A DNA stretch of 47,512 nucleotides from an uncultured Pseudomonadota bacterium (lineage in GTDB: Bacteria; Myxococcota_A; UBA796; SXON01): positions 1 through 47,512 of the forward strand of contig CAIQVJ010000137.1 of the NCBI GenBank assembly GCA_903875225.1, read 5' to 3'. Under the pieces are notes generated by a model. That model saw nothing but the letters and a program-made list of their open reading frames with translations, was not told where the DNA came from and searched no databases. The translations under genes were made by a program, and so were the position numbers. Positions 1 to 8,921 of this stretch are shown here, in pieces. How positions within the stretch are numbered: the stretch's first letter is position 1; each line of letters begins with the position of its first letter.

Positions 1-252
1 GGTCGCCGACGACTGTGACGACACCAACGCTGCGGTGAATCCGGCCGCGGCCGAGGTGTGCGACGGCATCGACGACGACTGCGACGGGCTGATCGACATC
101 ACGGATCCCGACGTGAGCGGCACCTCGATGCAGTACGAAGATGCCGATGGGGACGGCTGGGGCAACGCGTGGACCGCTCGGGAGGCGTGCGAGGACCACG
201 TGGGTTGGGTGGCGGTCGCCGACGACTGTGACGACACCAACGCTGCGGTGAA
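1..252 (+). repeat. Direct repeat inside MopE-type gene, period 213 bp
   Basis: Bases 1-39 and 214-252 are identical over 39 bases and then differ at the next base. The period of 213 bases is 71 codons, one whole MopE unit, so this is an intragenic unit duplication that is recent or kept homogeneous by conversion. More units may lie before the window. Confidence 0.85.
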
Positions 253-550
253 CCCGGCGGCGCTGGAGGAGTGTGGGAACGGCCTGGACGACGACTGTGA
301 CCCAGCGACCGTGGACGAGTGCCCGGCGGACACGGGCTTGCAGGACACCGGGGCGTCAGACTCGGACAGTCGGGACACGAGCACGCCGGACTCGGGACCC
401 GGGCAGGACACCGATGCAGGCGCTGTGTTGGTCGCGACCCGATGCGGGTGCACTTCCAGCGGCGGCGAGGCCTGGCCCGGAGCGCTGTTGGGGCTCGCCG
501 CGATGGTCAACCGGAGGCGTGCGCGGCGCAGCCCCGGTCGTCGCGGGTGA
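2..550 (+). CDS. MopE-type repeat surface protein with MYXO-CTERM-like tail (5' end outside window)
   Basis: Only the C-terminal 182 residues are present; the frame is open from base 2 and stops at TGA 548-550. Two copies of the Cys/Asp-rich MopE-type putative metal-binding motif are visible (VADDCDD...VNP followed by CDGIDDDCDG, then a second copy ending GLDDDCD), with an EDADGDGWG loop between them. An Asp/Ser/Thr/Gly linker rich in DTG and DS follows, then CGCTSSG, a hydrophobic segment (ALLGLAAMV) and an Arg-rich end. This tail resembles the MYXO-CTERM anchor of myxobacteria, so the protein is probably exported and held at the cell surface. The metal-binding role is that proposed for the motif family, not shown here. 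The stop overlaps the GTG start of the next gene. Confidence 0.85.
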   Translation, partial: VADDCDDTNAAVNPAAAEVCDGIDDDCDGLIDITDPDVSGTSMQYEDADGDGWGNAWTAREACEDHVGWVAVADDCDDTNAAVNPAALEECGNGLDDDCDPATVDECPADTGLQDTGASDSDSRDTSTPDSGPGQDTDAGAVLVATRCGCTSSGGEAWPGALLGLAAMVNRRRARRSPGRRG

Positions 551-1155
551 GCCCCGCCCCCCGGACGACGACCGCCACCATCCCGCTCCCGCCCGACGGC
601 GTCGCCCGGATCGTCGTTGTCGCCGACACCCACTCGAAACCTCACGCGATGCTCTGCGCACGGCTCGCGGAGTCACCGCCCGCCGCGATCCTGCACGCCG
701 GGGACATCGGGGATCACACGGTGATCGACATGCTCTCCGGCTTTGCGCCGGTGTACGCTGTTCGCGGGAACATCGACGTTCACGCCCCGGACCTCCCCGA
801 CCAGCTGGTCATCGACGTCCTGCCCCACGCTGCTGCCGACGGCCCTCGTCCGGCCGGGCCGCTGCGGATCCTCCTCGTCCACATCGCGGTGTACGGCCCC
901 CGGCTCCGCGCCGATGTCGGCCGTGCCGCCCGATCCGCGGGTGCCAACCTCGTCGTGTGTGGACACTCGCACGTCCCGTTCATCGGCGCGGATCGCGGGC
1001 TGGTGGTGTTCAACCCCGGGTCGGTCGGTCCCCGGCGGTTCAACCTGCCGATCGTGCTCGGCGTTATCGGGATCTCGCCAGCGGGCGTGCAGCTTCGGCA
1101 CATCGACTGCGAGACAGGCCGGGAGTGGACGCCCCACACCGTGACCCCCCCGTGA
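547..1155 (+). CDS. YfcE/MJ0936-type metallophosphoesterase
   Basis: A 202-residue cytoplasmic calcineurin-like phosphoesterase of the small YfcE/MJ0936 type. The metal-binding motifs appear in the expected order: VADTHS near the N-terminus (D-x-H), LHAGDIGD (GD), VRGNID (GN), LLVHIAVYG where the family usually has an HG pair, and VVCGHSHVPF (GHSH), then FNPGSVG. Members hydrolyse phosphodiesters with Mn2+ or similar metals; the natural substrate is usually unknown. Start taken as GTG 547, because its GTGA overlaps the previous stop and leaves about 18 residues before the first beta strand. A longer ORF upstream in this frame would overlap the surface-protein gene and is not believed. No partner gene suggests a pathway. 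Confidence 0.8.
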   Translation: MSPAPRTTTATIPLPPDGVARIVVVADTHSKPHAMLCARLAESPPAAILHAGDIGDHTVIDMLSGFAPVYAVRGNIDVHAPDLPDQLVIDVLPHAAADGPRPAGPLRILLVHIAVYGPRLRADVGRAARSAGANLVVCGHSHVPFIGADRGLVVFNPGSVGPRRFNLPIVLGVIGISPAGVQLRHIDCETGREWTPHTVTPP

Positions 1156-1192
1156 CACCCGCGCACACTGTGCAAATTACTGCGCGCGGCGC

Positions 1193-4100
1193 ATGTCTGA
1201 CCCCGCCGCTCTGTTCGCCCCCGTCGCCATCATCGGGCAGGCCGCCATCCTCCCGGGTGCGCCGGATCTCGCCCGGTTCACAACGAACGTGCTCGAAGGT
1301 CGCAGCGCGATCACGGGTGCGCCCGCGGGCCGGTGGCGCGTCGGCGATGCCCATGTCCTCTCGGCGAGCGGCGCCGATTCACGCGACAAGGCGTGGTCGA
1401 GCGCAGGCGGGTACGTCACCGACGACCCCAGCGTCGATCTCGACGCCGCGGTGCTGGCCTCCCGCGGGGTAGAAGCTGCAGGATCACTCGATCCCCTCGT
1501 GCGCTGGCTCCTGCACACAGGTCAGGAGGCGCTTCGCTCGGCCGGCATCGACCCGGGTGACACACGCAGCGAGCGGGTCCTCGCGCGCACCGGTGCGGTG
1601 TTCGGCAACCTGTCGTTCCCGTCCGAGGGCATGGCCCGGTTCGGCGAGGTCGTCCAGTTGGAGCGCTGGGGCTACGCCCGGCCTTCGGGGCCGCCCGTCG
1701 ATCCGCGCGACCACTTCATGTCCGGCCTGCCGGCGGATCTCCTCGCCCGCGGGCTCCGGCTCGGGGCCGGGGCCTTCGCCCTCGACGCCGCCTGCGCCAG
1801 CGCGCTCTACGCGATCCGGCTCAGCTGCGACGCGTTGAACGCCGGTCGCGCCGACGTGATGCTCGCGGGCGGCGTGAACCGGTCCGACAGCCTGTTCATC
1901 CACATCGGGTTCTGTGCCCTGGGCGCGATGTCCAAGACCGGCCAGTCCCGCCCGTTCCATCGCGGCGCCGACGGGCTCGTGCCCGCCGAGGGGTGCGCGC
2001 TCCTGACCTTGAAGCGGCTCGCCGACGCCGAGCGCGACGGCGACAGCATCCTCGGGGTGGTCCGCGGGGTGGGGCTCTCCAATGACGCGCGTGGGCGGTC
2101 GCTCCTGGCGCCGTCTGAGGAAGGGCAGGCGAGGGCGATGCGGTCGGCGTTCGCGATGTCCGGGCTCGAGCCCCGGGACGTCCAGCTTGTCGAGTGTCAC
2201 GCCACCGGTACGCCCACAGGCGACCGCGCGGAGCTTGGGAGCATGACCGCCGTCTACGGGGAGGGGGGCAACCTCGCGATCGGCTCGTTGAAGTCGAACC
2301 TGGGGCACCTGATCACGGTCGCGGGCGTCGCGGGCGTGCAGAAGGTGCTGGCGGGCATGGCGGCCGGGACGATGCCGCCGACGCTGAACGTGGAGGAGAC
2401 CATCGCGGAGGCGGACCGCGCGCCGTTCCGGCTGCTCCGCTCGGCGTCTGAATGGCCGACGGTGGACGGCGTGCGACGCGCGGCGGTTTCGGCGTTCGGC
2501 TTCGGTGGGAACAACGCGCACTGCATCGTCGAGTCGTGGAGTCCGGGTCGGCCGGTCCAGGTGGCTGTCGGCGGGCGTGGGCCTGCACCGCTCGCGATCG
2601 TCGGGCTCGCGGTGGTCGCGGGGGAGAGCGAGGACCGGCACGGGTTCGCGCGGGAGCTCTACGCCCCGGCGCCTGTCGCGGCTCGCCCGCGGAACGATCT
2701 TGCCCTGCCGCTGACGGGCCTGCGGTTCCCACCGAACGACCTGAAGATGAGCCTCGCCCAGCAGACGCTGATGCTGCGGGCCGGGGGAGATGCGCTCCTG
2801 GACGCCAAGGCCGCGACCGGGGGCGGGCAGCGCGAGCGGACCGCCGTCATCGTGGGCATGGGCGCGGACGGCGAGGTCGCGGGGTTCGGGCTCCGGTGGC
2901 GCATGCCTGAGCTCGTGCCGGGGTCGGACCGGACGCTGCAGGACGCCGCGGCGCCGTCGCTGCGAGCGGAGCACGTGATCGGCACGATGCCGAACATCCC
3001 CGCCAACCGGCTGAACGTGCAGCACGACATCGGCGGGCCGAGCTTCACGGTGAGCCACGAGGAGCTCTCGGGCATTCGCGCGATCGAGGTCGCGGCAGAC
3101 CTGCTCGGGGCAGGGGACGTGGATCGCGTCCTGGTGGGTGCCGCGGAGCGGGCGGACGACGCCCGGACGTCGGCTGCGCTTCACCAGCTTGGCGTGACGG
3201 CGACCCCCTCGACCGCCGCGGTCGCGCTGGTGGTCAAGCGGCTCGCGGACGCCGAGCGCGACGGGGACCGCATCTACGCGGTCCTGGACGGCGTGGTCGT
3301 CGGGAGCCCCGGGGCGCCGCTCGCGGCCGCGTCGATCGCCGCCGCACCGGCGCTGCCCGCCTCGTTCGGCCACCCCCACGCGGCGCTCGGCCTCCTGCAG
3401 GTCGCCCAGGCCGCGCTGTTCATCCGCTACGGGCAACTGCCCTCGGGCGCGCCGGTCACGCGGCTCGCGGTGGACACCTGCACCATCGGCGGCGCCAGCG
3501 CGCGAGTCACCCTGCGGTCCGCCGGCCCGACCGGTGACCTCGCCGCGGATCTCGCCCGCGACGTCCGCCTGCCGCCCCCCGTGCTGACCGTCCCCATGCG
3601 GGTCATCGCCGGCGCCGATCCCGCCCGCGCGGTCCAGGGTTCGCCTGGACTGCCCGCCCACTCGCGGCCTCCCGCGCGCCCGAACCTCGTCTCCACCCCC
3701 GCTCCGGAGTCCCCCGTGCAACGCATGGCCCCCGCCCCCGCCCTCCCCCCGGTCAGCGCGGTCACGCCTGCCTGGTCGCCATCTGCCGGCGCCCCCGCCC
3801 GGTCGGTCATGCCGCCGGCGCCCGGACTCGCCGTCCAGCCCGCACCTGCCCGGGCCGCGCCCGTCCAGGCGCCTGCCGTCGCCCCTGCGGAGCCCGCGCC
3901 CTCCCTGCTCGCGTCGGCGGCGTCCGCCCAACTCCCGCCGGCCTCCGAGCCCTGGGAGGTGGGCGCTGCCCCCAACGCGCTCCTCGCCGCCCTGATCGAG
4001 CAGCAGAGCAGGGTGACCCGCTTGCACGGCGACTTCCTCGCCCGCCAGGCCTCCGTCCATGCCGCCTACCAGCACGCGGTCACGAGCTCAAACGGGATCC

Positions 4101-7100
4101 TGCTCGCTGCGCTGCAGGGCCTGCCGGCCGGCGCCCCAATCGCCGCGCCAGCCGTCTCCCCAACGCCCCCCGTCTCGCCAATGTCCGCCGCTCCCGCCGC
4201 GGTCGCTATCGACACCGCTCCCTCCCCAACTCCCGCGCCCCGCGCGGCGGCTGCGGCTGCGGTTGCTCCCGCCCCCGCCCCCGCAGCCGCACCAACTCCC
4301 GCTGCCCCGCCCCCAACTCCGGCCGCCCGGCCCCCCAGGCCCCCGACCGACACCCCCGTCTCCGATCTCCCCGGGCCGAAGCTCTCCCGCCGCGATCTCG
4401 AGAACGGCGCATCCAACTCCATCACCACGATCTTCGGACCGCAGTTCGCGACGTACGACGCTTTTGAGCGCGTCGTCCGTATGCCCACCCCGCCGCTGCT
4501 GCTCGCGGATCGGGTGCTCGGCATCGAAGGGGAGGCCAAGAAGCTCGGCAAGGGCCGGATCGTCACCGAGACCGACGTGCGGGCCGACAGTTGGTACGTG
4601 CACGATGACCACATCCCTGCAGGCGTGATGATCGAGGCCGGGCAGGCGGATCTCCTGCTGATCAGCTGGCAGGGCATCGACGATCTGAACCGCGGCGAGC
4701 GCATCTACCGGCTGCTCGGGTGCGATCTGATCTACCGCAACGGCCTCCCTGCCGTGGGGGACACGCTGCAGTACGACATCCGGTGCGACGGACACGCCCG
4801 CTTGGGCGACATCCGCATGTTCTTCTTCCACTATGCTTGCACCGTCGCCGGCCAGACCCGCCTCGAGGTGCGCGAGGGACAAGCGGGCTTCTTCTCGGTG
4901 AAGGAGCTCGGGGAGTCCGGGGGCGTGCTCTGGGACGCAGCCACGGCCGAGGTCGAGCTTGGGTCCGGGCACCTGGCACCCGTCGTCAAGGCGGACCGGC
5001 TCGTGTTGGATCGCTCGCACCTCGAAGCGCTTGCGGACGGCCGCGTGACGGACTGTTTCGGGGAGAGCCACAAGCTGGCGTGCACCCACACCCGCACGCC
5101 CTACATCGCCGGCGGGCAGATGATCTTCCACGATCGCGTCACCATCGACCCGACTGGCGGTCCCTGGGGCCGAGGCTACCTCCGCAGCGAGCAGGACATC
5201 ACGCCGGAGACGTGGTTCTTCGACGGTCACTTCAAGTCCGACCCCTGCATGCCCGGCACCCTGATGTTCGAGGGGTGCCTGCAGGCCATGCAGGTGTACA
5301 TGACGGCGCTCGGCCACACCCTCACGCGGGATGGTTGGCGGTTCGAGCCCAAGCGGGACACCGTGTTCAAGCTGCGGTGCCGGGGCCAGGTGATCCCCAC
5401 CTCGAAGCTGCTCACGTACGAACTGTTCATCCAGGAGTGCGGCATCGAGGACGGTCGCCCGTACTGCAAGGCGCAGGTGATGTGCACTGTCGACGGGCTC
5501 AAGTGCTTCCATGCCGATCCGCTGGTGATCGAGATGGTGCCGGACTGGCCGCTCTCGCGTATGCACGAGTGGGACGGCTGGAAGGAGCAGAAGGCGGTGG
5601 CCTGGGACTACCGCTCGCTGCTCGCCTGCGCCTGGGGCAAGCCCAGCGAGGCGTTCGGCCCGATGTACAAACCTTTTGACGGTCCGACCCGCCCCGCTCG
5701 ACTGCCAGGGCCCCCGTACCACTTCATGTCGCGCGTCTCGAAGACGACCGGGAAGATGGGCGGGCTCGAGGTCGGCAGCACCTGCGAGGTCGAGTACGAC
5801 GTGCCGGTGGACGCCTGGTACTTCCGCGAGAACGGGGCAGACGTGATGCCCTTCGCGGTGCTGCTGGAGGCGGCGCTGCAGCCCTGCGGCTGGCTCGCCA
5901 GCTGGACCGGTTGCGCGCTCACCACGACCGAGGAGCTCCTCTTCCGGAACCTGGACGGCACCGCAGACGTGACCTGCGACGTGACGCCGGGCTTCGGGAC
6001 CATCGTCACCACCGTCAAGCTGACCAAGCTCTCCAAGTCGGCCGGGATGATCATCGTCGGGTTCGAGGTCGAGATGTTCCGCAGCACTCCGGTAGTGGCG
6101 GGGCAGGTCGGCGGCGAGCTCGTTCGTGGCGAGCGCTTCTACAAGATGGACACCGTGTTCGGGTTTTTCCCCCCCGCTGCCTTCGAGAACCAGGTCGGGG
6201 TCGGCTCCACGCCCGAAGAGCGTGCGTGGCTTGCGTCACATTCGGACTTCTTCGTGGATCTACGAGGTGAACCTGGAAAGTATCACCAGGGCTCACTGCG
6301 GCTTCCCGAGCCGATGCTCTGCATGCTGGATCGCGTGACTGGCTACTGGCCGGAGGGCGGCAAGAAGGGCCTCGGCAAGTGGCGGGCGGAGAAGTCTGTC
6401 GACCCGCGGGAGTGGATGTTCAAGGCGCACTTCTACCAGGATCCGGTGCAGCCCGGATCGCTGGGGATCGAGGCGATGATCCAGCTCCTCCAGGTGCACA
6501 TGATCCACAAGGGGTACGGCGAGCGGGTCCCGAACCCGCGGTTCGAGGGGCTGGGCACCACCGCCGCCGGCACGCCGCCGATGACCTGGAAGTACCGGGG
6601 TCAGGTCACGCCGAAGACGTTCCTGGTGCAGACGGAGCTCGAGATCGTCTCCGAGCACGCGGACCACGTGATCGCCGAGGCCCATCTGTGGGTGGACGGG
6701 AAGCGGATCTACTCGGCGAAGAACATCGTGATGCGGGTCGTGAGCGGCCCGCCGCAACCGGAGGTTGGCTCGGTCCGACGCCCTTTTGACGCTGCGGCGC
6801 CTGCGGTCGTCGCAGCGCCGGATCGGGAGGCAGTGTCGGAGTTCTTCGTCGAGATCCCCGTGCCGCACGGTCACGCCCCCACCTGGGTCCTGCCCAGCCT
6901 GCCGATGATGACCATGGCGATGCTGGCCCTGCACGGCGCCGGTCGGGCCGGGATCGCAGGAGCCACGCTGGAGGGCACTGCCCTGCGCTGGTTCACCTTT
7001 CCGGACGGCCCCCGCCCGGTGCACATCTCGGCGGCGCCGCTCGCGGATGGGGGGATGGTCACCCTCGCGGCGGGTGTCGCGCAGCGCGGTCACGTCCACA

Positions 7101-8731
7101 AAGGCGAGCCGTTCTTCCGGGCTCGCGTCGCGGTGGCCGTCGAGGTTCCGCCGGTTCCCGCGCTGGAGAACCCCGCCCCCGGTCGCCGCGGGTCTGAGCT
7201 CTACGCGTCGGGTGAGCTCTTCCACGGGCCCGAGTTCGCCGTCGTCGAGCAGGTGATCGCCACCGGCTCGAACGGCGCCACGCTGCTGCTCCGGCCCTCG
7301 TCGCCAGACAAGATGCTCGACGGTGCCACGCACGGGATGCCGCACGATCACTTCGAGAGCTGGTTTCCCGAGGTCCAGCCCGGCCAGGTGGGGTACCCGT
7401 CCCGCCTGCTGGGGCTCGCGCTCGTCGGTGCCCTGCCGAAAGGCCCCGTGCGCTGCGAGGTGCGTCGGGGTGAGCTGGTGAACGGGCGGCCGCGGGTGCT
7501 CGCCTGGTTCTTCGAGGAGGACGGTGCCACCCCCGTGGCGTTCTTCCACCTCGAGGAGGTGCTGCTGCCTCGGGGCCGGATCGGCGGTGCCGAGCCCCTT
7601 TCCCGGCGGGCGTTCCTGCAGGGCCACGCCGTGCCGGGGCTCTCCCTGGCGGTGCTCGACGGCGATCCTCCTGCCACCGCCACGCTCACGGCTGTCGATG
7701 CCCGCGGCTCCGACTGGCTGCCGGGTACGCTCGAACGGGTGTACGGCAGCGCGAACCCGCTCGCCATCGCGGCCCGTGAGCTTGTCGGGGCGCGCCTGGG
7801 CGTGCACCCGCGGCTGGTCTCCCTGGAGCCGGTGGCGAACGGCTTCTGGGCGCACGATCTGCACACGCCGCTCTCGACCGTCCGGCTGTCTGTCTCCGGC
7901 GACTCCGTGTACGTGGACTCGGCGACCGCAAACCCCCTCGACCTCGATCCCGTCGTTCGCTGGTGGCGCAAGGAGCTGCAGTGCGGCGAGTGGCCGGGCG
8001 AGGACATCCTCGTCGGGTTGGCCCGCGGTGTGTTGGCAGGGGTGCAGTTGCACGATCCGCTCGGGTTTGCAGCCCAACAGGGGCGCCCCTGCCTGTACCT
8101 CGGGAACCACCAGAACTACATCGAGAGCGTCGTGTTCTGTTGCGTGATGTCCGCCCTCTCCGGCATCACGCTCGATGCGTTGGCCAAGCGGGAGCACGCC
8201 GATGGGTGGCTGGGAAGGGTCCATGCGTCGCTGACGTCGTGGAAGTCGGTCCACTTCCCAGGCTCGATGGTTTTCTTCGATCAGTCGAAGCCCGAGACCC
8301 TGCCTGCGCTGGTCGCCGAGCGGTGCCGCAGTCATTCGTTGCTGGTGCACGTGGAGGGCACGCGAGTGACCGAGCCCGGGCAGGCGGTGCAGAAGATGAG
8401 CTCGCTCTGGGTCGACGTCGCGATCGAGCGCGGGATCCCGATCGTGCCCGTCGCGTTCCGCGGGGGGGTGAACGGCGCGCGCGTGGACCTGCCCATCGCG
8501 CCACAGATCCACCACATCGGCGCCGCGATCCTGCCTGAAGCCCTCGCGAAGCTGCCGTACGCCGAGCGTCGGAGGCACGTCATGGCGGCGATCAACGCGC
8601 TCGGGGTGCCCGAGGCCGCGCCGGAGCGTACGCTGCCCGACGGCGAGCCTGCGGACGTGATCCGCGCGCTCGTCGGGCCCATGGATCGGTGGGCGGGGTT
8701 GGATGCGGAGTGGGTGGAGCGGTGGGGGTAG
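1193..8731 (+). CDS. PUFA-synthase-like megasynthase: KS-CLF-(DH)2-DH'-acyltransferase (PfaC/Pfa3-like)
   Basis: A 2,512-residue protein. Residues 1-450 are a ketosynthase with a complete catalytic set: Cys201 in DAACAS, His336 in ECHATGT, His372 in NLGHL. Residues 470-790 are a chain-length-factor-like second KS lacking the Cys (SHEELSG at that site). Residues 790-1065 are a Pro/Ala-rich linker with one helical island (about 920-965). Two double hot-dog FabA-like dehydratases follow: active-type His1346 (GHFKSDPCMPG) and His1746 (AHFYQDPVQPG), each preceded by a half without that motif. About 1880-2150 resembles a polyketide-type dehydratase (GELFHGPEF). The C-terminus is an acyltransferase of the 1-acylglycerol-3-phosphate type: NHQNYIE with His2306, and EGTR at 2388-2391. 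This order resembles PfaC of marine PUFA synthases and myxobacterial Pfa3. No malonyl transferase, ACP, ketoreductase or enoyl reductase is in the window, so it must work with partners elsewhere. The start lacks a clear ribosome site. Confidence 0.88.
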   Translation: MSDPAALFAPVAIIGQAAILPGAPDLARFTTNVLEGRSAITGAPAGRWRVGDAHVLSASGADSRDKAWSSAGGYVTDDPSVDLDAAVLASRGVEAAGSLDPLVRWLLHTGQEALRSAGIDPGDTRSERVLARTGAVFGNLSFPSEGMARFGEVVQLERWGYARPSGPPVDPRDHFMSGLPADLLARGLRLGAGAFALDAACASALYAIRLSCDALNAGRADVMLAGGVNRSDSLFIHIGFCALGAMSKTGQSRPFHRGADGLVPAEGCALLTLKRLADAERDGDSILGVVRGVGLSNDARGRSLLAPSEEGQARAMRSAFAMSGLEPRDVQLVECHATGTPTGDRAELGSMTAVYGEGGNLAIGSLKSNLGHLITVAGVAGVQKVLAGMAAGTMPPTLNVEETIAEADRAPFRLLRSASEWPTVDGVRRAAVSAFGFGGNNAHCIVESWSPGRPVQVAVGGRGPAPLAIVGLAVVAGESEDRHGFARELYAPAPVAARPRNDLALPLTGLRFPPNDLKMSLAQQTLMLRAGGDALLDAKAATGGGQRERTAVIVGMGADGEVAGFGLRWRMPELVPGSDRTLQDAAAPSLRAEHVIGTMPNIPANRLNVQHDIGGPSFTVSHEELSGIRAIEVAADLLGAGDVDRVLVGAAERADDARTSAALHQLGVTATPSTAAVALVVKRLADAERDGDRIYAVLDGVVVGSPGAPLAAASIAAAPALPASFGHPHAALGLLQVAQAALFIRYGQLPSGAPVTRLAVDTCTIGGASARVTLRSAGPTGDLAADLARDVRLPPPVLTVPMRVIAGADPARAVQGSPGLPAHSRPPARPNLVSTPAPESPVQRMAPAPALPPVSAVTPAWSPSAGAPARSVMPPAPGLAVQPAPARAAPVQAPAVAPAEPAPSLLASAASAQLPPASEPWEVGAAPNALLAALIEQQSRVTRLHGDFLARQASVHAAYQHAVTSSNGILLAALQGLPAGAPIAAPAVSPTPPVSPMSAAPAAVAIDTAPSPTPAPRAAAAAAVAPAPAPAAAPTPAAPPPTPAARPPRPPTDTPVSDLPGPKLSRRDLENGASNSITTIFGPQFATYDAFERVVRMPTPPLLLADRVLGIEGEAKKLGKGRIVTETDVRADSWYVHDDHIPAGVMIEAGQADLLLISWQGIDDLNRGERIYRLLGCDLIYRNGLPAVGDTLQYDIRCDGHARLGDIRMFFFHYACTVAGQTRLEVREGQAGFFSVKELGESGGVLWDAATAEVELGSGHLAPVVKADRLVLDRSHLEALADGRVTDCFGESHKLACTHTRTPYIAGGQMIFHDRVTIDPTGGPWGRGYLRSEQDITPETWFFDGHFKSDPCMPGTLMFEGCLQAMQVYMTALGHTLTRDGWRFEPKRDTVFKLRCRGQVIPTSKLLTYELFIQECGIEDGRPYCKAQVMCTVDGLKCFHADPLVIEMVPDWPLSRMHEWDGWKEQKAVAWDYRSLLACAWGKPSEAFGPMYKPFDGPTRPARLPGPPYHFMSRVSKTTGKMGGLEVGSTCEVEYDVPVDAWYFRENGADVMPFAVLLEAALQPCGWLASWTGCALTTTEELLFRNLDGTADVTCDVTPGFGTIVTTVKLTKLSKSAGMIIVGFEVEMFRSTPVVAGQVGGELVRGERFYKMDTVFGFFPPAAFENQVGVGSTPEERAWLASHSDFFVDLRGEPGKYHQGSLRLPEPMLCMLDRVTGYWPEGGKKGLGKWRAEKSVDPREWMFKAHFYQDPVQPGSLGIEAMIQLLQVHMIHKGYGERVPNPRFEGLGTTAAGTPPMTWKYRGQVTPKTFLVQTELEIVSEHADHVIAEAHLWVDGKRIYSAKNIVMRVVSGPPQPEVGSVRRPFDAAAPAVVAAPDREAVSEFFVEIPVPHGHAPTWVLPSLPMMTMAMLALHGAGRAGIAGATLEGTALRWFTFPDGPRPVHISAAPLADGGMVTLAAGVAQRGHVHKGEPFFRARVAVAVEVPPVPALENPAPGRRGSELYASGELFHGPEFAVVEQVIATGSNGATLLLRPSSPDKMLDGATHGMPHDHFESWFPEVQPGQVGYPSRLLGLALVGALPKGPVRCEVRRGELVNGRPRVLAWFFEEDGATPVAFFHLEEVLLPRGRIGGAEPLSRRAFLQGHAVPGLSLAVLDGDPPATATLTAVDARGSDWLPGTLERVYGSANPLAIAARELVGARLGVHPRLVSLEPVANGFWAHDLHTPLSTVRLSVSGDSVYVDSATANPLDLDPVVRWWRKELQCGEWPGEDILVGLARGVLAGVQLHDPLGFAAQQGRPCLYLGNHQNYIESVVFCCVMSALSGITLDALAKREHADGWLGRVHASLTSWKSVHFPGSMVFFDQSKPETLPALVAERCRSHSLLVHVEGTRVTEPGQAVQKMSSLWVDVAIERGIPIVPVAFRGGVNGARVDLPIAPQIHHIGAAILPEALAKLPYAERRRHVMAAINALGVPEAAPERTLPDGEPADVIRALVGPMDRWAGLDAEWVERWG

Positions 8732-8789
8732 GGGGCGCCTGACCCGCCGGCCGACAGGATACGGCGGTCAAGCCGACCCGGAGCACCCC

Positions 8790-8909
8790 ATGTGGACCCG
8801 ATTCTCATCCGCCATCGTCGTCATCGCCCTCTCCGGGTGGGGATGCACGCCCGGGGGCGGTGGAGACCGCTCCGGCCGTGCATCGACTGTCCCGCTCCGT
8901 CGATCTTGA
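8790..8909 (+). CDS. Possible 39-residue lipoprotein (doubtful)
   Basis: A short ORF from ATG 8790 that could encode a lipoprotein: an Arg at position 4, a hydrophobic core (FSSAIVVIALSG), Cys19 in GWGC, then a Gly/Arg-rich end. The residue before the Cys fits a lipobox only loosely. There is no clear ribosome site. It sits in the 190-base gap between two convergent genes and may be a decayed lipoprotein start or chance. Confidence 0.25.
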   Translation: MWTRFSSAIVVIALSGWGCTPGGGGDRSGRASTVPLRRS

Positions 8910-8921
8910 ATCGGTGTCCGG

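Noticed and set aside
1484..4075. 863-residue ORF antisense to the megasynthase
   Set aside because: It lies opposite clear KS coding sequence, has Arg/Gly-rich low-complexity composition and no motif; a by-product of high GC.
6293..8578. 761-residue leftward ORF
   Set aside because: Antisense to dehydratase and acyltransferase domains with intact catalytic motifs.
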